A stretch of DNA of 64,000 nucleotides from Candidatus Thiodiazotropha sp. (ex Monitilora ramsayi) (lineage in GTDB: Bacteria; Pseudomonadota; Gammaproteobacteria; Chromatiales; Chromatiaceae): positions 124,001 to 188,000 of the forward strand of contig JAHXIO010000002.1 of assembly GCA_025655595.1 (NCBI GenBank). The letters run 5' to 3'. Shown here piece by piece: positions 54,569 to 62,815 of the stretch. The notes beneath the pieces were generated by a model. That model was given only the letters and a program-made list of their open reading frames with translations. It was not told the origin of the DNA and did not search any database. How positions within the stretch are numbered: position 1 is the first letter of the stretch; each line of letters starts with the position of its first letter. The translations under genes were made by a program, and so were the position numbers.

Positions 54569-56017
54569 TCAGACTACCCTTGGCAGCGGTTGAACCAGTG
54601 GTAGCATCAGCTCGGCCACTGAACCACCTTCCTCCAAATTCACCAAGGCAATCCGTCCCTCATGCAGTTGCGTCACTTCGTGTACAAAACTGAGACCTAG
54701 GCCACTACTGCGGCCGCCGCTACCTGGCCTGGGGAGTGAGTAGAAACGCTCAAAAACCTTATCGAGTGCATAGTCGGGGATACCCGGGCCCTGATCACTG
54801 ATACAACAGTGCCAATACTCATCACTCACATGCGTTTGCAGCCGGATTATGCCGTTTGGCGGACTAAAATCGATAGCGTTGTCGATCAGATTACCGATAG
54901 CCTGTTGCAGCAGAAACCTTTCACCTTCTATCTGAGTCGTGCCACCCCACTCATATTCAAACTTGATCCCCTTCTGCTTTGCAGCCCACTGCCGCTCCTC
55001 ACATATCCTATTCAGCATATCGGCCATATCGATCGACTCAAGGTGTTCCAGACCGCGCCGCTTCTCCAATCCCGCCAGGCTTAAAAGCTGTTCGACCACC
55101 TGGTGCAGGCGCCGGGCCTCGCTTCGGATATTGCCGATGAAACGCTGGCGATCTTTCAGTGGCATCTCCTCGCCGAGCAGTTCTGCGGTGCCCTGGATCA
55201 ACGCCAACGGGCTCTTCAACTCATGCGTGAGGCTGTGGAGGTAGTTCTCCACGTAGTCCTTCCCTTCCAACTCGCTACGCATCGCCTCCATCGCCTCAGC
55301 CAGTTGGGTCAGCTCCTTTTCATGCAGGTTCGGCACTTGCACCCGTTTGCCATCCCTCACCGCACGCGCATAACCGGTCAGCTTGCGAATCGAGACGGTC
55401 AGCCAGTAACTGACCAGCAGCCCGAGCGCAAGCGCACCGAGCAGGACCAATCCCCCCTTCTCCTCCATATTGCTGATGGCACGCTCGATGAAAGGCTGTA
55501 CCGTGACGCTGGGCTTGCCCACGGTGACCACACCGATGATTCGTCCCGCCTGTGTGATCGGCGCCGCCACATACATGACGCTGCTGTATTCATCTTCCGG
55601 ATCCTCTCTGGTGGTTCGCGCACCATATTCTCCACGCAGGGTTTTATAGACATCGTTCCAACGGGAGTAGTCGCTACCCAGGTCGCGTCCACGGGAGTCA
55701 TAACGGACGATACCCTTGGCATCGGTGATATAGACGATCAGATTCGGGTCGCGCTTTTTCAGAAACCAGATGCGCGCATCGAACCGCCGGTGGGCAAACC
55801 GGCTCATGGCCTCGGCAAATGCCCCATCCGCCACATCCTCAGCAGCCATCTCGCTGACCACCAGTTCCGCCAGCAGGTTGGCCGTGTCGACCAACACCTC
55901 TTCAAGGGATTGGCGCATGCCGGGGACCAGCCCGGCGGTGAAGGTCCGCATCACGAACCAGACGGCAAAGCCGATCAGCAGGAAATAGCCGAGAAAGATT
56001 CGGACACTAAGATTCAC
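54569..56017 (-). CDS. creC: Sensor histidine kinase CreC
   Basis: A 482-residue membrane sensor kinase. GTG 56017 is chosen because GGAAG lies five bases upstream; it overlaps the end of creB by 11 bases. TM1 at about 2-25 and TM2 near 185-205 flank a periplasmic sensor with a PAS-like pattern. HAMP, then the phospho-accepting region LTHELKSPLAL and the ATPase motifs NLIDNAIDFS, DQGPGIP and GLGLSFV follow. It phosphorylates CreB. The order creB-creC with creD divergent differs from the E. coli creABCD order. Confidence 0.92.
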   Translation of the reverse strand: MNLSVRIFLGYFLLIGFAVWFVMRTFTAGLVPGMRQSLEEVLVDTANLLAELVVSEMAAEDVADGAFAEAMSRFAHRRFDARIWFLKKRDPNLIVYITDAKGIVRYDSRGRDLGSDYSRWNDVYKTLRGEYGARTTREDPEDEYSSVMYVAAPITQAGRIIGVVTVGKPSVTVQPFIERAISNMEEKGGLVLLGALALGLLVSYWLTVSIRKLTGYARAVRDGKRVQVPNLHEKELTQLAEAMEAMRSELEGKDYVENYLHSLTHELKSPLALIQGTAELLGEEMPLKDRQRFIGNIRSEARRLHQVVEQLLSLAGLEKRRGLEHLESIDMADMLNRICEERQWAAKQKGIKFEYEWGGTTQIEGERFLLQQAIGNLIDNAIDFSPPNGIIRLQTHVSDEYWHCCISDQGPGIPDYALDKVFERFYSLPRPGSGGRSSGLGLSFVHEVTQLHEGRIALVNLEEGGSVAELMLPLVQPLPRVV

Positions 56018-56699
56018 AGACACTTCCGCTGATGCTGTAACCCATCCCCCGATGGGTCTTAATCGGGTTCTCTTCCCCGCGAATCTGACGCAGCTTGGCA
56101 CGAATGGTCTTGATGTGGGTGTCCACTACCCGATCGAGGCTCTCCTCCGGTTCGTTCCATGCCTGGTCCATAATTTGTGCTCGGGAGAAAATTCTCTCGG
56201 GCTGCTGCAACAATGTCTTCATGAGCTGGTACTCGTAGCGGGTCAGATCGAGCCATTGACCATGATATTGGATTCGGCAACGGCCAAAATCGATCCTGAA
56301 GGTGCAGGGTTCAATAGCGCTTTGATCCTTTTGCGGCAGACTGCGTTTGAGAATCGCCTTTACCCTGGCGGTCAGCTCGCGTGGGCTGAAGGGCTTGCCC
56401 ATGTAATCATCCCCGCCGATCTCCAGCCCGACGATGCGGTCCACTTCATCGTTGCGGGCAGTCAGAAAGATAATGGGGATCGAGGAGAAGCGGCGGATCT
56501 CCTTACAGAATTCAAAACCGTTACCGTCGGGCAGGCCGATGTCGAGTATCAGCAGGGCTGTCTCGGGATGCTGTTGCAACCAATCGATACCCTCGCGCCC
56601 AAGCCGTTGCCACTCGCTATCAAAACCTTCACTTTTCAGCGCATACAGCACCATGTCGGCAATCGCCGATTCGTCCTCAATCAACAGAATGGTCTGCAC
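56007..56699 (-). CDS. creB: Response regulator CreB
   Basis: A 230-residue OmpR-type response regulator. The receiver (1-120) has the IEDE acid pair and Asp53 in LILDIGLPDG as phosphoacceptor, T in FLTARN and K in MGKPFS. The winged-helix domain (about 130-225) contains RYEYQLMKTLLQQPERIFSRAQIMD and VDTHIKTIRAKL. It should activate creD and other genes under CreC control. The gene is first in the minus-strand operon and overlaps creC. Confidence 0.94.
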   Translation of the reverse strand: MQTILLIEDESAIADMVLYALKSEGFDSEWQRLGREGIDWLQQHPETALLILDIGLPDGNGFEFCKEIRRFSSIPIIFLTARNDEVDRIVGLEIGGDDYMGKPFSPRELTARVKAILKRSLPQKDQSAIEPCTFRIDFGRCRIQYHGQWLDLTRYEYQLMKTLLQQPERIFSRAQIMDQAWNEPEESLDRVVDTHIKTIRAKLRQIRGEENPIKTHRGMGYSISGSVCES

Positions 56700-56892
56700 T
56701 AAGCCTCCTTGGTATCAATCAAAAAAACCCCTACAAAAACCAGTCTACTCCAGCAGAGTGAGGGTCTCCATTCTCACATACCGGAAACGTTCAGCCTACC
56801 TGTGCGGCTTGTCTGTCTTGCACACATTGACCACATCATCCGCACACATTCCTTGAGTAGAGTGGTTACGTAACTTGTTATGGAGCGAAGTA
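56700..56892. promoter_or_regulatory. Divergent creB-creD control region with a direct repeat
   Basis: 193 bases between divergent genes of one regulon. The 9-mer GCACACATT occurs at 56820-56828 and again at 56842-56850, a 22-base step that puts both copies on the same DNA face, 43 bases before the creD start codon. The E. coli Cre tag (TTCAC-N6-TTCAC) was not found, so this repeat is a candidate CreB box for this organism. Confidence 0.45.
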
Positions 56893-58281
56893 ATGAAGCG
56901 CGTACTAAATAAAAAAATATGGGTCATCGGTCTACTGATGGCACTGCTGATGATTCCGCTGACACTGATCGACCAGGTCGTGTACGAACGCAGCAGCTTT
57001 CGTGATGAGGCGAAAGCAAGTATTGCTCAGAGCTGGACTGCAGAGCAGCAACTGGTCGGTCCCCTGCTGGTGATCCCCTATAAGGCGCATTACCAGCAAA
57101 AGGTATGGAACACGGATCAAAAGGGCTACCGCCTCGAAGACCGCTTTTATGAGAAAAAGCTCTATCTGACCCCGGAGCAGTTGACCATCACCGGCGATGT
57201 CTCCACAGACAGTCGCAAGCGGGGTATCTATTCGGTCCCTGTCTATCAAAGCATGCTCAAGCTCAACGGCAGCTTCGACATGCGCCAACTGGCACAGTTC
57301 GAAAAGTCATCAGAACACCGCATCGAATGGCAACCCGGTTACCTCTCAGTAATGGTGAGTGACGTTCGCGGGGTTAAAGAGCAGCCACTGCTGCACTGGC
57401 AGGGAGAGACGTTCGAATTCCTCTCCGACACCCAGGTGGACAACATGCGCAACGGCATGCGCGCTCCCCTTGGGAGTGTGGATGACATTGAGGGTTCGGC
57501 GGCATTCGATTTCTCACTACCGTTGCACGGAATGGAGTTGTTGCAATTCTCACCGGTGGGTAAGAACACAGCCGTCAAGCTTCACGCAGACTGGCCCGAC
57601 CCCAGTTTCATCGGCCGTTACCTCCCCACCGAGAGAACCATCGATGAGAATGGCTTCACCGCCAGTTGGCAAATCTCCTCCTTCTCCAGCGGTATGCCAC
57701 AACTCATCAGTGAGTGTCAGGCGGGTAACTGCAATGCATTGATCAACGATGTCTTTGGCGTAAGACTGTTCAACTCTGTCGACATCTATCAACTGAGCGA
57801 ACGCTCTGTGAAATACGCCTTGCTCTTTATCGGTCTCACCTTTGTCTGTTTCTTTCTGTTCGAAGTCATGAAGGGATTGCGGCTGCACCCGATGCAATAC
57901 TTGCTTGTGGGTCTCGGACTCAGCGTCTTCTATCTGTTGCTGATCTCTCTCTCCGAACATATGGCCTTTGCCATGGCCTACCTGACGGCGACCCTCGCCT
58001 CAACGCTGTTGATCGGCTACTACGTCAGTCATGTACTGGGGTCATTCAGGCTGGGCGGGGCGATTACTCTGGGTCTGCTGCTGCTCTATGCCATGCTCTA
58101 CGGCATTCTCCATTCGGAAGACAACGCGCTTCTCATGGGTTCACTGCTGATATTCGGCATTCTCAGTCTGGTCATGGTCGCAACACGTCGCATTGATTGG
58201 TATACCATTTCAGACAGTATGGCGAATAGTGCAAGCAACGGAGCTGAAACCGACCTGATCGCATCATCAGATACGCCTTGA
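56893..58281 (+). CDS. creD: Inner membrane protein CreD
   Basis: A 462-residue CreD-family protein, close to the usual 450. An N-terminal helix (IWVIGLLMALLMIPLTLID) is followed by a large periplasmic domain to about 310 and then about five to six helices at the C-terminus (KYALLFIGLTFVCFFLFEVMKGLRLHPMQYLLVGLGL is typical). GGAG precedes ATG 56893 by seven bases. It is divergent from creBC and probably controlled by them. The family is linked to envelope stress and beta-lactam response, but the molecular role is not known. Confidence 0.92.
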   Translation: MKRVLNKKIWVIGLLMALLMIPLTLIDQVVYERSSFRDEAKASIAQSWTAEQQLVGPLLVIPYKAHYQQKVWNTDQKGYRLEDRFYEKKLYLTPEQLTITGDVSTDSRKRGIYSVPVYQSMLKLNGSFDMRQLAQFEKSSEHRIEWQPGYLSVMVSDVRGVKEQPLLHWQGETFEFLSDTQVDNMRNGMRAPLGSVDDIEGSAAFDFSLPLHGMELLQFSPVGKNTAVKLHADWPDPSFIGRYLPTERTIDENGFTASWQISSFSSGMPQLISECQAGNCNALINDVFGVRLFNSVDIYQLSERSVKYALLFIGLTFVCFFLFEVMKGLRLHPMQYLLVGLGLSVFYLLLISLSEHMAFAMAYLTATLASTLLIGYYVSHVLGSFRLGGAITLGLLLLYAMLYGILHSEDNALLMGSLLIFGILSLVMVATRRIDWYTISDSMANSASNGAETDLIASSDTP

Positions 58282-58778
58282 TCCAAAGCGATCCTCTGTC
58301 TTTGCAAGAAAAATAGTCTTGGTAGTGACGACCTGACCCACGCTCACACGCCCGAGTAAAAAAACGCAGAGTCAGAGGATCGCCCTTTCACATGTACGAC
58401 GGAAATCGACATATCGTCATTGGTAAAATTGTCGGATTTCTGACAATTTCATTCCTCCTCCCTTCGTTGAGAAAATTCTTCCAACACCGACTATGCTAAC
58501 GAAAGCAAATCACTTCGCTTCTATGGAAGAAATCAGGACCCGAACCCCGTCTCTATTTACGGGTATTCCCTGATAGTTGCTGCTTGTGATACAGATCTAT
58601 AAAACGCTGAATAACATACTTTGACATCCGGGATCGGCCAGTCAGCTGACATGCAGCAATTGACAAGTGTCACGATCAGTGGCGTCATTGAGCGGTAACA
58701 AAAATATGTTCTGATGAGAAGCGACCGGACGTAGCTTCTCGTTCGGTTCACCGATAACAAAATCAGGTTGATAAATGG
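58282..58778. other. Gene-free stretch before the Mrp operon, with a long inverted repeat
   Basis: 497 bases without a credible gene. An 11-bp perfect inverted repeat, GCGATCCTCTG at 58288-58298 and its complement at 58373-58383, flanks a 74-base middle. The similarity continues imperfectly inward (CTCTG-N-CT-N-TGC on both sides), so it may fold as one long hairpin just after creD. The right half should carry the mrp promoter, which I cannot place. Confidence 0.45.
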
Positions 58779-59306
58779 ATGAACACCCCAATCCGTGAAA
58801 CGTCAGACGGTACACTCGCACACGGAGTCTTCCTCTTTCTTCTGTTGCTGACGCTCTGGTTACTGCTTGCAGGCAGCCTCGATCCCGCTGAGCTGGTCGC
58901 CGGTGCAACGGTATCGCTGGTAGTGACCATGATCAGTCGCCCGCACCTCGCCATCTTCACCGGACTGAAATTGACACCGGCCGCAATCCCTCCTTTCCTC
59001 TCCTATCTTGGACTCTTCATGGTCGAGTTGGTCCGTGCCAACCTGGATATGGCAAGAAGAGTGCTGACTCCCTCGCTACCCCTGCAACCGGCACTGGTCG
59101 AGGTGAAGACAGAATTACAGTCGCCCCTGGGACGACTGATTCTGGCCAACAGCATCACCCTGACACCGGGCACACTGACCGTGGATGTGCAGGAGGATCG
59201 TTTGCTGATCCATTGGGTGGAAGTCCCGCCGGACCTCGATAGCGAGAAAATCGCCCAGGCAATCACTCAAAAGTTTGAACGGCATCTGAAAGGCTTCGTG
59301 AAATGA
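58779..59306 (+). CDS. mrpE: Mrp antiporter subunit E
   Basis: A 175-residue MrpE/MnhE-type membrane protein. Hydrophobic helices at about 15-85 precede a soluble C-terminal domain with VKTELQSPLGRLILANSITLTPGTLTVDVQ, the family signature. It belongs to the multi-subunit cation/proton antiporter in the inner membrane that exports Na+ or K+ and keeps internal pH down. It is the first gene of the operon, and its end overlaps mrpF by four bases. Confidence 0.92.
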   Translation: MNTPIRETSDGTLAHGVFLFLLLLTLWLLLAGSLDPAELVAGATVSLVVTMISRPHLAIFTGLKLTPAAIPPFLSYLGLFMVELVRANLDMARRVLTPSLPLQPALVEVKTELQSPLGRLILANSITLTPGTLTVDVQEDRLLIHWVEVPPDLDSEKIAQAITQKFERHLKGFVK

Positions 59307-59569
59307 CCCTGACGCTTCTGGAGATCATCGCTCTGGCGATGCTGGGTATTGCCGTACTGTTGAGTCTGTTCAGGCTAATTCTCGGCCCTGCCGCGCCCGA
59401 CAGGGTGGTGGCGGCCGATACGCTCTCGGTGATTACCACTTCCGGGCTGGTTGTCCTGGCAGCGTTTCTGGGCAGTCCGCTCTATCTCGATGTGGCACTG
59501 ATCTACGGCACGCTGGCCTTTGTCGGCGTGGTGGCCATCGCCCGTGCCATTGAGGGTAACGGATCATGA
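59303..59569 (+). CDS. mrpF: Mrp antiporter subunit F
   Basis: An 88-residue protein with three hydrophobic helices. The motif FRLILGPAAPDRVVAADTLS between TM1 and TM2 is diagnostic for MrpF/MnhF. It is a structural subunit of the antiporter membrane complex. The gene overlaps both mrpE and mrpG by four bases, implying translational coupling. Confidence 0.92.
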   Translation: MTLTLLEIIALAMLGIAVLLSLFRLILGPAAPDRVVAADTLSVITTSGLVVLAAFLGSPLYLDVALIYGTLAFVGVVAIARAIEGNGS

Positions 59570-59883
59570 GACTGCTCGCCGATCTTTTTCTATTGGTGGG
59601 AGCCGCATTCACACTGCTCGGCGCGCTGGGACTAGTACGCATGCCGGATGTCTACAATCGGATACAGGCCGGCACCAAGGCGGTTACGCTGGGGGCACTC
59701 TCTCTCATCCTGGGAATCGGTCTCCTCTACCCGCAATGGTGGTCGAAACTGCTTGTCATCTCACTGCTGATTCTGGTCACGAATCCCCTGGGCTCTTCCA
59801 CCATTGCAAGGGCCCTGCTGATGGCGGGGGTTGCTCCCTGGAAAAAAGCCGAAGCCAAGACCCCGCAGGAGTCTGAGACATGA
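59566..59883 (+). CDS. mrpG: Mrp antiporter subunit G
   Basis: A 105-residue, three-helix membrane protein. GALGLVRMPDVYNRIQAGTKAVTLG is the MrpG/MnhG signature, with the family LR-x-D-x-Y-x-R-x-Q/H pattern. It is overlapped by four bases on both sides. Confidence 0.92.
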   Translation: MRLLADLFLLVGAAFTLLGALGLVRMPDVYNRIQAGTKAVTLGALSLILGIGLLYPQWWSKLLVISLLILVTNPLGSSTIARALLMAGVAPWKKAEAKTPQESET

Positions 59884-60191
59884 CCGAGATCGAACTCTGG
59901 ATCGCCGCCCTGTTGTCGCTGACGGTATTGAGTGCTGCCGTTTTAGTGCTGCTGGTGAAAAACCATATCGCCGCTGTTGCCGCCGCCTCGGTTGTCTCAT
60001 TGGGCCTGGCCCTGCTTTTCGTCTTGATGAGGGCACCGGATGTAGCCATGACCGAAGCGGCTATCGGTGCCGGACTGAGCAGTCTGATCCTGGCACTCGC
60101 CCTGCGCCGTTTGGGTCTCTGGCAGATAGACGGCGTGAAGTCCCGCCAAAACCTCATCAAAGCCATCAACGGAGTCGAGCGAGATGCGTAA
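59880..60191 (+). CDS. MrpA C-terminal module, MbhD/DUF4040-like subunit
   Basis: A 103-residue, three-helix membrane protein. The segment VVSLGLALLFVLMRAPDVAMTEAAIGAGLSS matches the DUF4040/MbhD module that in classic Mrp systems is fused to MrpA (or to MrpB). Here it is a separate gene, as in Mbh-type hydrogenases and group 2/3 Mrp systems. The acidic pair in APDVAMTEA is part of the ion path. It overlaps mrpG by four and the next gene by eight bases. Confidence 0.85.
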   Translation: MTEIELWIAALLSLTVLSAAVLVLLVKNHIAAVAAASVVSLGLALLFVLMRAPDVAMTEAAIGAGLSSLILALALRRLGLWQIDGVKSRQNLIKAINGVERDA

Positions 60192-60870
60192 CCTCACCGG
60201 CCTGCTTTTTGCCGGCGGTCTCGGCTTTATGCTGCTTTCGATCGCCAGCGGTCTCGATTTCGGTGCTCCCCCCATGTTGGTGGGTGAAGCCATACAATCC
60301 GTGGCTCCTCAAGAGACAGGTGCGACTAACATTGTCACCTCTGTGGTCCTGGGCTACCGGGGAATCGATACCCTGGGTGAGCTTTCCATCCTCTTCGCGG
60401 CAGCTGCCGCAGCCGGATTGGTCCTTGGCCGCCGGCATACCACGGCTGGCACCCTCACCGAAGGAGGATTCGTTTTAAGATATGGCGGCGCCATGCTCTT
60501 CCCGCTGCTGATGACCATCGGTTTCTACATCATTTTCCATGGCCACCTGACACCAGGGGGCGGTTTCCAAGGGGGGGTGATTCTCGCGGCAGCCTTCTTT
60601 CTTCCCTTGCTGGCCAGACCAGGCGCCAGACTGCACCACGGCATGCTGAGCATGATCGAGGGCTTTGCCGGATCGAGCTTTATCCTCATCGGGTTAGTCG
60701 CCCTGGCCGAGGGCGAAGCCTTTCTCCAGCCCATGCTGATCCAGGACACGCTGGGACAACTGGTCTCCGCCGGTACCCTGCCGCTGCTCTATCTGGCGGT
60801 GGGTCTCAAAGTGGGTGCGGAATTGGCCGGGCTCCTCTCCCATCTTGCGCAGACGGAGTCGGAAGCATGA
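60184..60870 (+). CDS. mrpB: MrpB subunit with fused MbhE-like N-terminal module
   Basis: A 228-residue membrane protein. Residues about 1-85 resemble the MbhE/MrpA C-terminal piece (TNIVTSVVLGYRGIDTLGE is the signature). Residues about 95-225 are MrpB/MnhB (GHLTPGGGFQGGVILAAAF). It thus carries part of what is MrpA in Bacillus, which explains the absence of a full mrpA in this operon. It overlaps the preceding gene by eight bases and mrpC by four. Confidence 0.87.
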   Translation: MRNLTGLLFAGGLGFMLLSIASGLDFGAPPMLVGEAIQSVAPQETGATNIVTSVVLGYRGIDTLGELSILFAAAAAAGLVLGRRHTTAGTLTEGGFVLRYGGAMLFPLLMTIGFYIIFHGHLTPGGGFQGGVILAAAFFLPLLARPGARLHHGMLSMIEGFAGSSFILIGLVALAEGEAFLQPMLIQDTLGQLVSAGTLPLLYLAVGLKVGAELAGLLSHLAQTESEA

Positions 60871-61346
60871 CCCCCACCATCGATCTGGAGCTGATCCTCT
60901 ATATCACTGCCTTGGGGCTGATCAGTATCGGCCTTGCGGGTGTGGTGCTGTCACAGCATCTCTTCCGCATGGTACTGGCCCTGGTGATTGCCGAAGCCGG
61001 CGCCAATCTCATGCTGGTACTTGCCGGTTACCGTTGGGACGCCGTCGCACCCATTCTCACTTCCCTCGGTGAACACCCTCAGATGGTCGACCCCGTACCA
61101 CAGGCCATGGTTCTGACCGCCATTGTCATCGGTGTCGGTATTCAGGCCCTTGCGGTCAGTATCCTGATACGCATCCGCCAGCGCTTCGGTACCCTGGATC
61201 GCCACGAGGTGGCGGCACACATGGACGCAGAGATTGCCCAGATCGCCGGCACCTCAAGGGACATGAGCCAGGAGTCGCCGCTGGGTGAGCGCCCCCTGCC
61301 GCCGCTGCCGGGTACCCCGGCCGCATCCCGGGAGGGACGCTCATGA
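60867..61346 (+). CDS. mrpC: Mrp antiporter subunit C (NuoK-like)
   Basis: A 159-residue protein with three helices of the NuoK/MrpC family. The glutamate in LALVIAEAGANLML and the segment DPVPQAMVLTAIVIGVGIQALAVSIL are characteristic. A hydrophilic C-terminal tail of about 45 residues is longer than in many MrpC proteins. The gene overlaps both neighbours by four bases. Confidence 0.9.
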   Translation: MTPTIDLELILYITALGLISIGLAGVVLSQHLFRMVLALVIAEAGANLMLVLAGYRWDAVAPILTSLGEHPQMVDPVPQAMVLTAIVIGVGIQALAVSILIRIRQRFGTLDRHEVAAHMDAEIAQIAGTSRDMSQESPLGERPLPPLPGTPAASREGRS

Positions 61347-62815
61347 ACAGCATGGTTGTACTACCGCTGGTCCTACCCCTGTTCGGCGCCTTCCTGCTGC
61401 CCATCATCATGCGGGCTTCAGTCGGTGTCGGCCTCTGGGTCGGTCCAGCTATTTTGCTCTACGGCTGTTGGATTCTGGGCAATCAGTGGATCAGCGGCAC
61501 CGCCATGCCTTTTTCACTGGCGATTGGCGGATTTGCTCCGCCCATGGGCATCAATCTCTATGTGGATTCCCTGGCCCTGCTGTTTGCATTAGCCGTCCAG
61601 CTGCTGGGTCTGATCTTCTGGCCCTTCAAGCTGGACCCGGAAACAGCAAGACGCCAGGCACTAATGCTCCTGCTGGTAGCCGCTTCCACCGGACTGGCGC
61701 TCTCCGGCGACCTCTTCAATCTCTATGTCTTCTACGAACTGGTGGCCGTCGCCACCTTTGGGTTGATCTCCGCATCCTCCACCGGTTCGGCCTATGCGGC
61801 AACGATCCGATACCTGATACTCAGCGGTATCGGCTCCGTGTTAACCCTACTGGGTATAGCGCTGATCTACAGCCAGACGGGCACGCTGAATCTGGCGCAT
61901 CTGGCTCAGCTGGCACCTGAGCAGTTGAACAACAAGCTAGGCCTGACCGCCTTCCTCTCCATCCTGATCGGTGTGGGTGTCAAGGCAGAACTCTTTCCGG
62001 TCAACACCTGGGTACCAGAGGTTTATGCCACTGCTGCCAGTCGTGTCTCCGCCTTTCTGGCCGGTCTTGTCTCCAAGCTGGCACTACTGATCATCCTGCG
62101 CCTGCTGGTACTTATCTTCCATCAACAGGAGGCGATCCAGGTGATGTTGTTTCTCGGCATCCTGGGTGTCGTCAGCGGCGAGCTTGCCGCCTGGCGCGCT
62201 AAAGATATGCGCCGTATGCTCGCCTTCTCCTCCATCGGGCAGCTGGGGATGATCTTCATCGCCCTGTCGATTCCGGATCAGGCGGGGCTATTGGCGGTGC
62301 TGGCGCTCAGCTTCCACCATCTGCTGGTGAAATCGGGTCTCTTCATGCTGGCTGACGGCTGGGGAGGCGCTATCGAAAATCTCCGCGGCGCCGCAAAGCG
62401 CTCACCCTTGGCCGCCATCGTTTTCATTCTCTTCTCCCTCTCATTGATCGGTATGCCCCCGCTACCCGGATTCTGGGCCAAGTTCACCCTGATTACTGAG
62501 CTTGCCGCGCAAACTTCTCCGCTCTATCTGATCGGTCTTGCGGTCTTCCTCCTCGCAACGGTGATCGAGGCGGCCTATCTGTTCCGACTCGCTGCGCTGC
62601 TCTACCGGCCAGTATCTGAGGAGAAACCTATCGATACCATTCCCAAACCCGCAGGCGTCTCACTCGTTTCAGCATCACTGTTTGGTGTGGGTTTGTTGGC
62701 CGCCGCGCTGTTCATCACCCCCGTCGGAGAGTTGCTGAATCATGTGGCAGGACAGGCAGCCAATGCGGAGCTCTATATCGATACCGTCCTTGCCGGTACC
62801 GGAGGCGGACGATGA
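61343..62815 (+). CDS. mrpD: Mrp antiporter subunit D (NuoN/NuoM-like)
   Basis: A 490-residue, about 14-helix PF00361 proton-channel subunit. Key residues are kept: glutamate in NLYVFYELVAVATFGLIS (TM5), lysine in GVGVKAELFPVNTWVPEVYATA (TM7) and lysine in LAGLVSKLALLIILR (TM8). It provides ion translocation in the antiporter. It overlaps mrpC and the following D-like gene by four bases. Confidence 0.9.
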   Translation: MNSMVVLPLVLPLFGAFLLPIIMRASVGVGLWVGPAILLYGCWILGNQWISGTAMPFSLAIGGFAPPMGINLYVDSLALLFALAVQLLGLIFWPFKLDPETARRQALMLLLVAASTGLALSGDLFNLYVFYELVAVATFGLISASSTGSAYAATIRYLILSGIGSVLTLLGIALIYSQTGTLNLAHLAQLAPEQLNNKLGLTAFLSILIGVGVKAELFPVNTWVPEVYATAASRVSAFLAGLVSKLALLIILRLLVLIFHQQEAIQVMLFLGILGVVSGELAAWRAKDMRRMLAFSSIGQLGMIFIALSIPDQAGLLAVLALSFHHLLVKSGLFMLADGWGGAIENLRGAAKRSPLAAIVFILFSLSLIGMPPLPGFWAKFTLITELAAQTSPLYLIGLAVFLLATVIEAAYLFRLAALLYRPVSEEKPIDTIPKPAGVSLVSASLFGVGLLAAALFITPVGELLNHVAGQAANAELYIDTVLAGTGGGR

